A stretch of DNA of 5,690 nucleotides from DATAYF01 sp036272735 (GTDB lineage: Bacteria; Chloroflexota; Ktedonobacteria; Ktedonobacterales; Ktedonobacteraceae), in the NCBI GenBank assembly GCA_036272735.1, contig DATAYF010000473.1, forward strand, positions 1-5,690, written 5' to 3'. Of the stretch, positions 1-5,430 are shown piece after piece. The notes under the pieces were generated by a model. It was not told the DNA's origin, did not search any database, and saw only the letters and a list, made by a program, of their open reading frames with translations. Each line of letters begins with the position of its first letter. Position 1 is the stretch's first letter. Both the position numbers and the translations under genes were made by a program.

Positions 1-95
1 CACATTCATAGCGCCTGGAATTCCCCAAAACGATTGACCGTCAGCAGCTCCAGAGGCGGTTTCTCAACTGACCAATGGTTGCGCTGCTCAAGGTT

Positions 96-146
96 GGGGG
101 CAAATGTGCAGGTTTCAGGGCAAAATGTGCCCACATTTCGGGTCAT
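96..146. repeat. Cluster of GCAAATGTGC-like motifs
   Basis: Three related motifs sit within about 50 bp. GGCAAATGTGC is at 99-109, GGGCAAAATGTGCCC at 118-132 (its ends GGGCA and TGCCC are also inverted repeats), and CCACATTTCGGGTC at 131-144 is the same core in opposite orientation. The first two are followed by similar GGTTTCA and CGGGTCA tails. Multiple short repeats of this kind are known at the ends of some insertion sequences, for example the IS21 family. Here no transposase is visible, so a mobile-element end is only an inference. The cluster lies exactly where the WD40 reading frame on the minus strand stops. The rest of 1-142 shows no convincing gene. Confidence 0.4.
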
Positions 147-610
147 TTACCAACACCCTCCAAAACCAGGCAATAAAAACGCGGATTGCCCGATGGGCCA
201 CCTTTATCGACGATGAGTATGCGCCTGGTATCCAGCCAGAGCAGGTGTCCAACCTCGTAAACGGTGTTATACGTTGCCACGAGCCTGCTATCTTCCTGTG
301 CCTGCCGCTCCCACACCACAATTTTCCCATTGCGATCACCGCTCATCAGGAAACGACCATCCGGCGAAAACCTGACACTGACCACATCCGCAGTATGGCC
401 TTGTAACCAGAAAATCACCGCCGCGTGTGCGCGTGTGTATATCCGTTTGCACCGGCTCAACCTGGTAGCTACCTTCATCCTGAAGCCCGTGGATAATGTC
501 TAGTCCAACGGCTGATACCAGGGCGGCATCGGCCTCCTCTGAACCCTCTGTAGACAGCTCAAGCTGATAGTGAATTGTTGGGGTTCCTCGCTGTTACCTT
601 GTTTATTCAT
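143..610 (-). pseudogene. Frameshifted WD40-repeat gene remnant
   Basis: Three reading frames must be joined to recover a sensible protein. An ATG at 610 gives MNKQG. Another frame, from about 590 to about 405, then reads HYQLELSTEGSEEADAALV and on to GGDFLVT, an acidic segment of roughly 60 residues that I do not recognise. At about 405-400 the reading shifts again to FWLQGHTADVVSVRFSPDGR and continues through SGDRNGKIVVWE, a textbook WD40 blade with the GH dipeptide and a closing VW. About 50 further residues follow before a TGA at 143-145. A real WD40 protein needs several blades to close a propeller, so a single blade points to truncation. The longest single frame (143-478) begins with out-of-frame residues and should not be read as an intact 111-residue protein. 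The acidic segment may belong to a different gene, joined to the WD40 piece by deletion. A sequencing error could explain one frame break but not the missing blades. No strong ribosome site precedes the ATG. Confidence 0.62.
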
Positions 611-711
611 TATGAAAAAGGCTCACTTTCAGCGGTGTAAAGCGTATACATTCCTATTTTACGTTACATGAAAGAAAGCATACAACAGGATTGCCTGAGT
701 CTCAAATTGCA

Positions 712-740
712 TTGACTTTTGCGCGCCGCGAGTGTATAAT
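712..740 (+). promoter_or_regulatory. Sigma-70-type promoter upstream of hflX
   Basis: A TTGACT -35 box at 712-717 and a perfect TATAAT -10 box at 735-740 are separated by 17 bp, the optimal spacing for the housekeeping sigma factor. Transcription would begin near 747 and run toward hflX, leaving a leader of about 360 nt. No closer promoter of similar quality was seen between 741 and 1107. Confidence 0.72.
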
Positions 741-1107
741 TTATAGGTACTTTCATTTCTACAACAACATTTCCAAACCACTATATTAGGAGCGAACACG
801 AGTGATAGTCTTCAATTAACTCTCTGTTTCAAGCGCAGAGTATAGCAACAACAATTACGTATCTGGTTGGACGATTTTTTCTTGCCAGAGACTATACATG
901 CGCGCATGGAGGAAGAAGACTATCCATAGTAGTGAGCCGCTTCACGTACAATCTTATACCACCGCACTCGGCAAGCCTTTTGAAGGCTACTCACCCAAAC
1001 TCTTCGCCTCCATTGAGCGCGCATCCTTTGCCTTTGCAGCAACCCAACCATTGTTCCTTTCCTTGTTCTTAATACTAGAACAATAGAGACATATAAAGGA
1101 GCCAGGT
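741..1107 (+). other. Long structured 5' leader of hflX
   Basis: No convincing gene is present in this stretch between the promoter and hflX. It holds AGGAG (788-792) followed after 9 nt by a GTG (802) that opens a five-codon frame ending in TAA at 817-819. A hairpin CTCTG/CAGAG follows (822-826 with 836-840). There is a perfect 12-bp palindrome CATGCGCGCATG at 897-908 and a hairpin AGCCTT/AAGGCT with a 3-nt loop (974-979 with 983-988). A perfect 7-bp hairpin TTGTTCT/AGAACAA (1063-1069 with 1077-1083) ends 11 nt before the hflX ribosome site. None of these hairpins is followed by a clear T-run. A reading frame of 62 codons at 898-1086 overlaps these structures but has no protein-like signature. 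A regulatory role is inferred. Confidence 0.4.
1095..1101 (+). promoter_or_regulatory. Ribosome binding site deciding the hflX TTG start
   Basis: AAAGGAG lies 6 nt before the TTG at 1108-1110. A second, weaker GGAG (1146-1149) stands 6 nt before an in-frame ATG at 1156, so initiation at the ATG remains possible. The first site is the longer match to the 16S tail, which is why the TTG was preferred. Confidence 0.65.
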
Positions 1108-2448
1108 TTGCCAGAATATCATATTCTTGACACCCCAAAAAATACGGAGCAACCAATGAATGGTCTGCTCGCGGAAGCCCCGAAGCGGGCTATCCTCGTG
1201 GGCATTGAGACGCCCGAAACCGACTGGCCCATCGACGAATCACTGGATGAGCTTGAACGGCTCGCCGCGACTGCTGGCGTTGCCTGCGCTGATCGTCTCG
1301 TCCAGCGCATGGCGCATCCACATCCTGCTACCCTGCTTGGCAGCGGGAAAGTGAAGGAACTCGCGGAACTGGCGCGCTTCCACGATTGCGATGCCATCAT
1401 CTTCGACGTGGAACTCAAGCCGGGACAGCATCGCAACCTTGAGCACGAGCTTGAAATGCAGGTGCTTGATCGTACCGCGCTCATCCTGATCATCTTCGGG
1501 CAACGCGCTCACACTCGCGAAGGTCGCTTACAGGTCGAATTGGCCCAGGTCGAGTACGATCTGCCACGCCTGACGCGGCAATGGTCGCACCTTTCACGCC
1601 AGCGTGGTAGCGTGCAACAACGCGGCGAAGGTGAAAAGCAGGTCGAAGTTGACCGCCGTTTGTTACGGCGCCAGAAGGATCAGCTTGAGGAGGACCTGGA
1701 ACTGGTACGCAACCAGCGCCAGCTGCACCGTGAGCGTCGTAAGTATGCCGGTGGTCCGGTCGTAGCACTGGTCGGCTACACCAACGCTGGCAAATCTACG
1801 TTGCTCAACCGGCTCTCTAGCGCTGATACGTTGGCGGAAAACAAACTGTTTGCGACGTTGGACCCGACGACGCGCCGGGTGAAGCTCGATGGCGGGCAGG
1901 AAATTCTGCTGACCGACACGGTGGGTTTCGTGCAACGCCTGCCAACGACGCTGGTTGCCGCGTTCCGCGCAACGTTGGAGGAAGTCACCGAGGCTGACCT
2001 GCTGGTCCACGTCGTTGACGCTTCGCATCCACACGTGCAGCACCAGGTCGAGGCGGTCGAGCAGGTGCTGGAGGAGATCGGGGCCGGTGGCCTGCCGATG
2101 GTCGTTGCGCTCAACAAGTGCGATTTGCTGCCATCAAACGTCAGGCCCAAACTTGAGGGCATCGCCGCTACCCTGCCCACGGTCAGCGTGTCGGCAGCCG
2201 ATAGCATCAATATTGACGCGCTGCTGAACTGCATAAGTGAGGCGCTGGTGCAGCAATTCGTGGAACTCGACGTGCTCATTCCCTATGATCGCGGTGACCT
2301 GGTGGCGCAATTCCATCATTTCGGCACCATCGATAGCGAGGATTACGAAGCCCGGGGCACGCGCATCCACGGGCACATGCCCACGAACCACAGTGGCCCC
2401 TACAGTGCCTTCAATGCTGCCGTAGGCCGACACAGGGCGCATGCGTGA
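1108..2448 (+). CDS. hflX: GTPase HflX, ribosome-splitting factor
   Basis: HflX binds the 50S subunit and uses GTP to split stalled or idle ribosomes, notably after heat shock or antibiotic stress. It acts in the cytoplasm. The N-terminal HflX domain spans about residues 27-160, with LGSGKVKEL at 77-85, followed by an arginine-rich helical linker with coiled-coil character at about 170-212. The G domain is complete. G1 is GYTNAGKST at 223-231, the switch-I threonine lies in FATLDPTTR at 248-256, G3 is DTVGF at 270-274, G4 is NKCD at 336-339 and G5 is VSA at 361-363. The C-terminal part contains LIPYDRGDLVAQF at 390-402 and the EARGTRI element at 414-420 typical of the family. At 446 residues the length is normal. 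The start is a TTG with a good ribosome site; an ATG at 1156 would remove 16 residues. The tail after about residue 430 is not obviously conserved and ends 16 bp before an inverted-repeat element. The gene appears to be driven by the promoter at 712-740 through a long leader. Confidence 0.96.
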   Translation: MPEYHILDTPKNTEQPMNGLLAEAPKRAILVGIETPETDWPIDESLDELERLAATAGVACADRLVQRMAHPHPATLLGSGKVKELAELARFHDCDAIIFDVELKPGQHRNLEHELEMQVLDRTALILIIFGQRAHTREGRLQVELAQVEYDLPRLTRQWSHLSRQRGSVQQRGEGEKQVEVDRRLLRRQKDQLEEDLELVRNQRQLHRERRKYAGGPVVALVGYTNAGKSTLLNRLSSADTLAENKLFATLDPTTRRVKLDGGQEILLTDTVGFVQRLPTTLVAAFRATLEEVTEADLLVHVVDASHPHVQHQVEAVEQVLEEIGAGGLPMVVALNKCDLLPSNVRPKLEGIAATLPTVSVSAADSINIDALLNCISEALVQQFVELDVLIPYDRGDLVAQFHHFGTIDSEDYEARGTRIHGHMPTNHSGPYSAFNAAVGRHRAHA

Positions 2449-2464
2449 TGGATTGCACGTGATA

Positions 2465-2617
2465 CCTGTAGGCCCCGATTTATCGTAGGCACGCCGATTT
2501 ATCGCGCGTGGTACACGTACCTCATGTTGCCGGTTAGTTGGATGCCCGGCGCATTATGCGGTTTGGTCCCATTATGCAATGAATTACGCGTGCTCACGAT
2601 CAATCGGGCTCTACAGG
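2465..2617. mobile_element. MITE-like element with 30-bp inverted repeats
   Basis: The left end, 2465-2494 (starting CCTGTAG), and the right end, 2588-2617 (ending CTACAGG), are inverted repeats matching at 25 of 30 positions, counted by eye. Both ends are bordered by TA (2463-2464 and 2618-2619), the target duplication typical of IS630/Tc1-mariner-type transposition. The 153-bp unit has no coding capacity. Inside it are a direct repeat of CCGATTTATCG (2475-2485 and 2494-2504), a direct repeat of CATTATGC (2552-2559 and 2570-2577) and a small palindrome GGTACACGTACC (2510-2521). It would be mobilised in trans by a transposase elsewhere. When transcribed, its long inverted repeat would fold into a stem that could affect read-through from hflX. 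The family assignment is inference from TA and size. Confidence 0.68.
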
Positions 2618-2646
2618 TATTGTATGTTTTGCGTGAAAATGGGTGA

Positions 2647-2732
2647 ACCAGAGCTAACCTCTGGTCCGCCCCCAATGTAGAGCGGGAGCTTGCCTCTCGC
2701 TCGGCCTACCTCCCGCTCGGTTCTAGAGGAAC
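2647..2732 (+). promoter_or_regulatory. Hairpin-rich leader of the RNA methyltransferase gene
   Basis: Three hairpins follow one another. The first is ACCAGAG/CTCTGGT with a 5-nt loop (2647-2653 with 2659-2665). In the second, GAGCGGGAG at 2680-2688 can pair perfectly with CTCCCGCTC at 2710-2718. It can also pair with CTCTCGCTC at 2694-2702 through eight Watson-Crick pairs and one G-U pair with a 5-nt loop, so the two folds exclude each other. The third is GTTC/GAAC (2720-2723 with 2729-2732), a short stem that would enclose most of the AGAGGA ribosome site. This arrangement could control translation of the downstream gene. No metabolite-binding riboswitch or T-box signature was recognised, and no strong promoter was seen just upstream. 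Confidence 0.4.
2725..2730 (+). promoter_or_regulatory. Ribosome binding site choosing the ATG at 2738
   Basis: AGAGGA lies 7 nt before the ATG at 2738. A longer reading from a TTG at 2690 would add 16 residues (starting MPLARPTSRS) encoded by the hairpin-forming leader, and no ribosome site precedes it, so the shorter start is preferred. Confidence 0.8.
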
Positions 2733-2737
2733 AATGC

Positions 2738-3559
2738 ATGAAGCCAATCGTTATCAAAATTTATAGCGAAAACACATATTTTCAACACGTCGAAACGTTG
2801 CGTCGGAAACGCGAGAAGCGCCAGAAGCATCGCGAGTTCTTCGTTGAGGGGGTGCGCCCCATTAACCAGGCGCTCAAGTATCACTGGACGATCAATGCGT
2901 TTCTGTATGCACGTGAAAAAGCGCTCTCAGATTGGGCCAAAGATATTTTGCAGCATTCACCCGCCGCCATCCACTATGAACTATCGCCGTCGCTGCTCTC
3001 GAAACTCAGCAATAAAACCGAACCATCCGAGCTACTCGCCGTTGTCGTCATGCCGCCCGATGACCTCACGCGATTACCTGTCAAAGAACGGATGCTTGTG
3101 GCTGCCTTTGATCGGCCCGCCAGCCCTGGCAATCTGGGCACGATTATTCGCTCCTGCGATGCGCTCCAGGTCGATGGCTTGATTCTCACTGGACACGGCG
3201 TTGACCTCTACGATCCCGAAACGATCAGCGCGAGCACAGGTTCTTTTTTTGCGCTGCCCATCGTGCGCCTGCCCTCGCACAAGGAACTGGTGCCGTGGGT
3301 AGCCAGCGTGCGGCAACAACTTGGCGACCTACAAATTATTGGCAGTGATGAAAAAGGCGAGCAGACTATCGATGCGTATGATTTTACCCGCCCCACGCTG
3401 CTGGTCATCGGTAACGAAACCTGGGGTATGAGCGCAGCTTACCGGGAATTGTGCGACGCGCTGGTCAACATCCCGATGTATGGTTCAGCATCCTCGCTCA
3501 ACGTCGCCTGCGCCACCTCGATCATCCTCTACGAAATTGACCGGCAAAGGCGACGATAA
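2738..3559 (+). CDS. TrmH/SpoU-family RNA 2'-O-ribose methyltransferase
   Basis: This is a 273-residue SPOUT-class enzyme. The family transfers a methyl group from S-adenosylmethionine to a ribose 2'-hydroxyl of rRNA or tRNA in the cytoplasm. The N-terminal part (about 20-110) contains the basic stretch RRKREKRQKHR (22-32) and FFVEGVRPINQAL (34-46), as in the L30e-like RNA-binding domain of rRNA-modifying members. The knotted catalytic domain follows. Motif 1 is DRPASPGNLGTIIRS (125-139), with Asn132 and the catalytic-type Arg138. Motif 2 is LLVIGNETWG (221-230), with Glu227. Motif 3 is IPMYGSASSLNVACA (245-259), with the SLN signature of the AdoMet-binding knot. All key residues are present, so the enzyme should be active. 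The two-domain layout favours a 23S rRNA enzyme (RlmB-like or resistance-type), but the exact nucleotide cannot be deduced, so no symbol is given. It shares strand with hflX but is separated by 289 bp, an inverted-repeat element and its own hairpin leader. Confidence 0.93.
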   Translation: MKPIVIKIYSENTYFQHVETLRRKREKRQKHREFFVEGVRPINQALKYHWTINAFLYAREKALSDWAKDILQHSPAAIHYELSPSLLSKLSNKTEPSELLAVVVMPPDDLTRLPVKERMLVAAFDRPASPGNLGTIIRSCDALQVDGLILTGHGVDLYDPETISASTGSFFALPIVRLPSHKELVPWVASVRQQLGDLQIIGSDEKGEQTIDAYDFTRPTLLVIGNETWGMSAAYRELCDALVNIPMYGSASSLNVACATSIILYEIDRQRRR

Positions 3560-3566
3560 CATTCGT

Positions 3567-3586
3567 AAGAGCCGATAGCTCTTCTT
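3567..3586 (+). terminator. Possible weak terminator between convergent genes
   Basis: AAGAGC (3567-3572) and GCTCTT (3578-3583) form a 6-bp stem with a 5-nt CGATA loop, followed on the plus strand by CTT rather than a long T-run. It starts 7 nt after the methyltransferase stop and faces the end of the GH16 gene on the other strand. A second weak inverted repeat, TGAATG/CATTCA (3586-3591 with 3606-3611), follows. Placement between convergent genes is the main support; the poor T-tract lowers confidence. Confidence 0.38.
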
Positions 3587-3625
3587 GAATGGACGCTTTT
3601 ATTATCATTCATTAATTTAGTGGAC

Positions 3626-4459
3626 CTACGATGCTGGCTTATACACTCGCACATAGTCAATGTTCATATACTGCGGAAGAACAGTTGATGAATCGGGCTT
3701 GCCTACGTAACGTCCTCCTAAACTAGCATTAATGATGAGGTACAGGCTTTTATTTGATACATGTTGCGATACTTGAAAGCGTGCGATACCGTCAATATAC
3801 CAGGTAATTGTTTGGCGGGTCCAAACGATACTAAAAATATGATAGTTTTGTGAGTAGTCAGGGCCTCCTGTATAATCCCGGTATGCTTGTTGCTTTCCCC
3901 AGTGATTGGTCATATGAATGACATTTGGATGGCTCCCGTTGAGTTCCATCATGTCTATTTCAAAAACTCCCCCCAGGTTGGCATTAGTATCATAGGGAAG
4001 TAACCAAATGGCAGGCCAGAGCCCTTGTGTTTTGGGTAGTTTGGCTCGAACGTCCACTCTTCCATACAATAAACTGAATTTATTTTCTGTCGTTATAGCT
4101 CCTGAGGTGTAATTACGGGTTCCCATCTCTTGTTGCGCTGTTTTTATCTGAAGGGAACCATTAGCAAGAGAAAGAGCTTGTGGTGTAAAATATTGCACTC
4201 CATAATTGAGACAGCAATTTCGATATTCCCCTACCTTATAGTCTTCGGTATTCCACTTACTTTCATCAAGAACTGGTCCATTAAATTCATCATCAAAGGT
4301 GAGTTTCCATTTCCCTGGAATGGTTGGCTGGGCATTTTGAGGTGCGTTCGGCTGGATGTTCCAGAAATGAAGATACCCCCAAAGAAGACCGAGAAGAAGA
4401 CCGAAACAGATAAAACTTATGAAGATACGCCTTACTATTATGGAGTTACGATATTCCAC
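3626..4459 (-). CDS. Membrane-anchored GH16 beta-glucanase-like enzyme (copy 1)
   Basis: This is a family-16 glycoside hydrolase of 277 residues. Family members cleave beta-1,3- or mixed beta-1,3/1,4-glucans and related polysaccharides with retention of configuration. A signal-anchor helix (about 12-31, IFISFICFGLLLGLLWGYLH) after two arginines predicts export with the catalytic domain outside the membrane. The active-site strand is FEIDMME (166-172): Glu167 is the nucleophile, Asp169 the helper and Glu172 the acid/base. The six-residue E-x-D-x-x-E spacing is the laminarinase-type form. Other GH16 marks are LTFDDEFNG (53-61), YGRVDVRAKLP (132-142), LWPAIWLLP (147-155) and ITWYIDG (218-224). 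The start is a GTG with AAAAGGA 10 nt upstream, and it aligns with the start of the neighbouring paralogue. It is the last gene of the apparent transcription unit, 82 nt after the second GH16 gene. It contains a CysCys pair (82-83) that the neighbour shares. The precise substrate is not readable from sequence. Confidence 0.94.
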   Translation of the reverse strand: MEYRNSIIVRRIFISFICFGLLLGLLWGYLHFWNIQPNAPQNAQPTIPGKWKLTFDDEFNGPVLDESKWNTEDYKVGEYRNCCLNYGVQYFTPQALSLANGSLQIKTAQQEMGTRNYTSGAITTENKFSLLYGRVDVRAKLPKTQGLWPAIWLLPYDTNANLGGVFEIDMMELNGSHPNVIHMTNHWGKQQAYRDYTGGPDYSQNYHIFSIVWTRQTITWYIDGIARFQVSQHVSNKSLYLIINASLGGRYVGKPDSSTVLPQYMNIDYVRVYKPAS

Positions 4460-4469
4460 CGTTTTTTTG

Positions 4470-4476
4470 TCCTTTT
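4470..4476 (-). promoter_or_regulatory. Ribosome binding site for GH16 copy 1 (GTG start)
   Basis: On the minus strand AAAAGGA lies 10 nt before the GTG at 4459, slightly far but the only candidate. A small hairpin GGGCA/TGCCC (4479-4483 with 4487-4491) sits immediately upstream. It has no T-run and is unlikely to terminate transcription from the preceding gene. Confidence 0.6.
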
Positions 4477-4541
4477 AAGGGCACTTTGCCCATAAAACTC
4501 ATAACAGGTTCTATCTTTAAGCGAACGGTAAGTGTGCAAAC

Positions 4542-5414
4542 TTATGATGTCGGTTTATACACTCGCACATAATCAATATCCATGTTTTGTGGAAGGACAG
4601 TAGATGCATTAGGGAGGCCTCCCCAGTGCCCTCCTATTGTAGAGTTTATGATAAGATACATGTTTTGATGTGATACGCCTTGCGATGTTTGGAAGCGTTG
4701 TACGCCGTCAATATACCAGGTGATCGTGGAAGCATTCCAGATCAAGGTGAAAACATGATAGCCTTGTGAGTAGTCAAAGTTTCCTGTATAATCTCGGTTT
4801 GTTTGATGCGTTCCCCAGTGATTGGTCATATGAATGATATTCGGTTTGTCTCCTCTGAATTCCATCATATCTATTTCAAAAGACCCATGCTGTACAGTAT
4901 GATTAGGAAGTAACCAAAAAGCAGGCCAAAGGCCCTGTGTTTTGGGTAATTTAGCTCGGATGTCTACTCTTCCATATAAAAAGCTAAAAATATTTTCTGT
5001 TGTGATTGCACCTGAGGTATAGGCATCGGCCCCCTTATATTGCTGTTGTGTTGTTATGCGAAGGGATCCATTAACAAAAGAAAGTGCCTGTGGTGTGTAA
5101 TACTGTCCTCCATAATTGAGACAGCAATTATGATATTCTCCCAGAGTTTTATTTTCAATATTCCATTTGCTCCTATCGAGAATTGGTCCGCTAAATTCAT
5201 CGTCAAAGGTGAGCCTCCACGTCGAATTCGAAATGGAGGGGCCGTCTGGTGCGTTTACCTGACTACTTCCTGCAATAGTTACTGGAGTAGTGTTTGAAGC
5301 CCTGGCTTGAATACTCCGCAAATGAAGATATCCCCCAAAAATAGCGAGACCAAGAGCGATACAAAGGAAGCTTCTGATGAAATACTTTACTACCATGGAT
5401 TTGCGGTACCACAT
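4542..5414 (-). CDS. Membrane-anchored GH16 beta-glucanase-like enzyme (copy 2)
   Basis: This is a 290-residue paralogue of the adjacent GH16 enzyme; by eye roughly two thirds of catalytic-domain residues are identical. A signal-anchor segment (about 11-31, containing FIRSFLCIALGLAIFGGYLH) is followed by a Ser/Thr/Pro-containing linker to about residue 64. This linker is longer than in copy 1 and accounts for most of the size difference. The catalytic motif is FEIDMME (179-185), with Glu180 as nucleophile and Glu185 as acid/base. Supporting motifs are LTFDDEFSG (68-76), YGRVDIRAKLP (147-157), LWPAFWLLP (162-170) and ITWYIDG (231-237). The Cys97-Cys98 pair in GEYHNCCLNYG is shared with copy 1. 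Glycan-contacting loops differ, for example HTVQHGS (172-178) against DTNANLGGV in copy 1, so the two may prefer different glucans. The ATG follows a good ribosome site and lies 16 nt after the glycosyltransferase stop, implying co-transcription and a role in processing the polymer made by that cluster. Confidence 0.95.
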   Translation of the reverse strand: MWYRKSMVVKYFIRSFLCIALGLAIFGGYLHLRSIQARASNTTPVTIAGSSQVNAPDGPSISNSTWRLTFDDEFSGPILDRSKWNIENKTLGEYHNCCLNYGGQYYTPQALSFVNGSLRITTQQQYKGADAYTSGAITTENIFSFLYGRVDIRAKLPKTQGLWPAFWLLPNHTVQHGSFEIDMMEFRGDKPNIIHMTNHWGTHQTNRDYTGNFDYSQGYHVFTLIWNASTITWYIDGVQRFQTSQGVSHQNMYLIINSTIGGHWGGLPNASTVLPQNMDIDYVRVYKPTS

Positions 5415-5422
5415 TATTTCAT

Positions 5423-5428
5423 TCCCTC
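5423..5428 (-). promoter_or_regulatory. Ribosome binding site for GH16 copy 2
   Basis: GAGGGA on the minus strand lies 8 nt before the ATG at 5414, inside the 16-nt gap after the glycosyltransferase stop. An earlier ATG at the end of this site opens only a two-codon frame (ATG AAA TAA), so it is not the gene start. No room remains for a promoter, which supports read-through from the upstream gene. Confidence 0.8.
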
Positions 5429-5430
5429 AA

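Noticed and set aside
6..146. Minus-strand frame of 46 residues (ATG at 146, overlapping the WD40 stop as ATGA, ending at 6-8).
   Set aside because: It is short, lacks a ribosome site and a recognisable domain, and half of it is encoded by the repeated GCAAATGTGC-like motifs.
104..406. Plus-strand frame of 100 residues across the WD40 remnant.
   Set aside because: It is the antisense shadow of a clear WD40 blade on the minus strand and has no protein-like features of its own.
974..988. Hairpin AGCCTT/AAGGCT considered as an intrinsic terminator in the hflX leader.
   Set aside because: No T-run follows it, so it is described only as leader structure.
898..1086. Plus-strand frame of 62 codons inside the hflX leader.
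   Set aside because: No ribosome site at a sensible distance, composition not protein-like, and it overlaps palindromes and hairpins.
2475..2504. Possible start of a CRISPR-like or tandem array (CCGATTTATCG twice, 19 bp apart).
   Set aside because: Only two short copies, both within the inverted-repeat element, with no further units or cas genes.
2690..2737. TTG at 2690 as the start of the methyltransferase.
   Set aside because: The added 16 residues are encoded by the hairpin leader and lack an upstream ribosome site, whereas the ATG at 2738 has AGAGGA at 7 nt.
4130..4495. Plus-strand frame of 121 residues opposite the first GH16 gene.
   Set aside because: It is antisense to a gene with all GH16 catalytic motifs; a similar shadow occurs opposite the second copy because the two genes are related.
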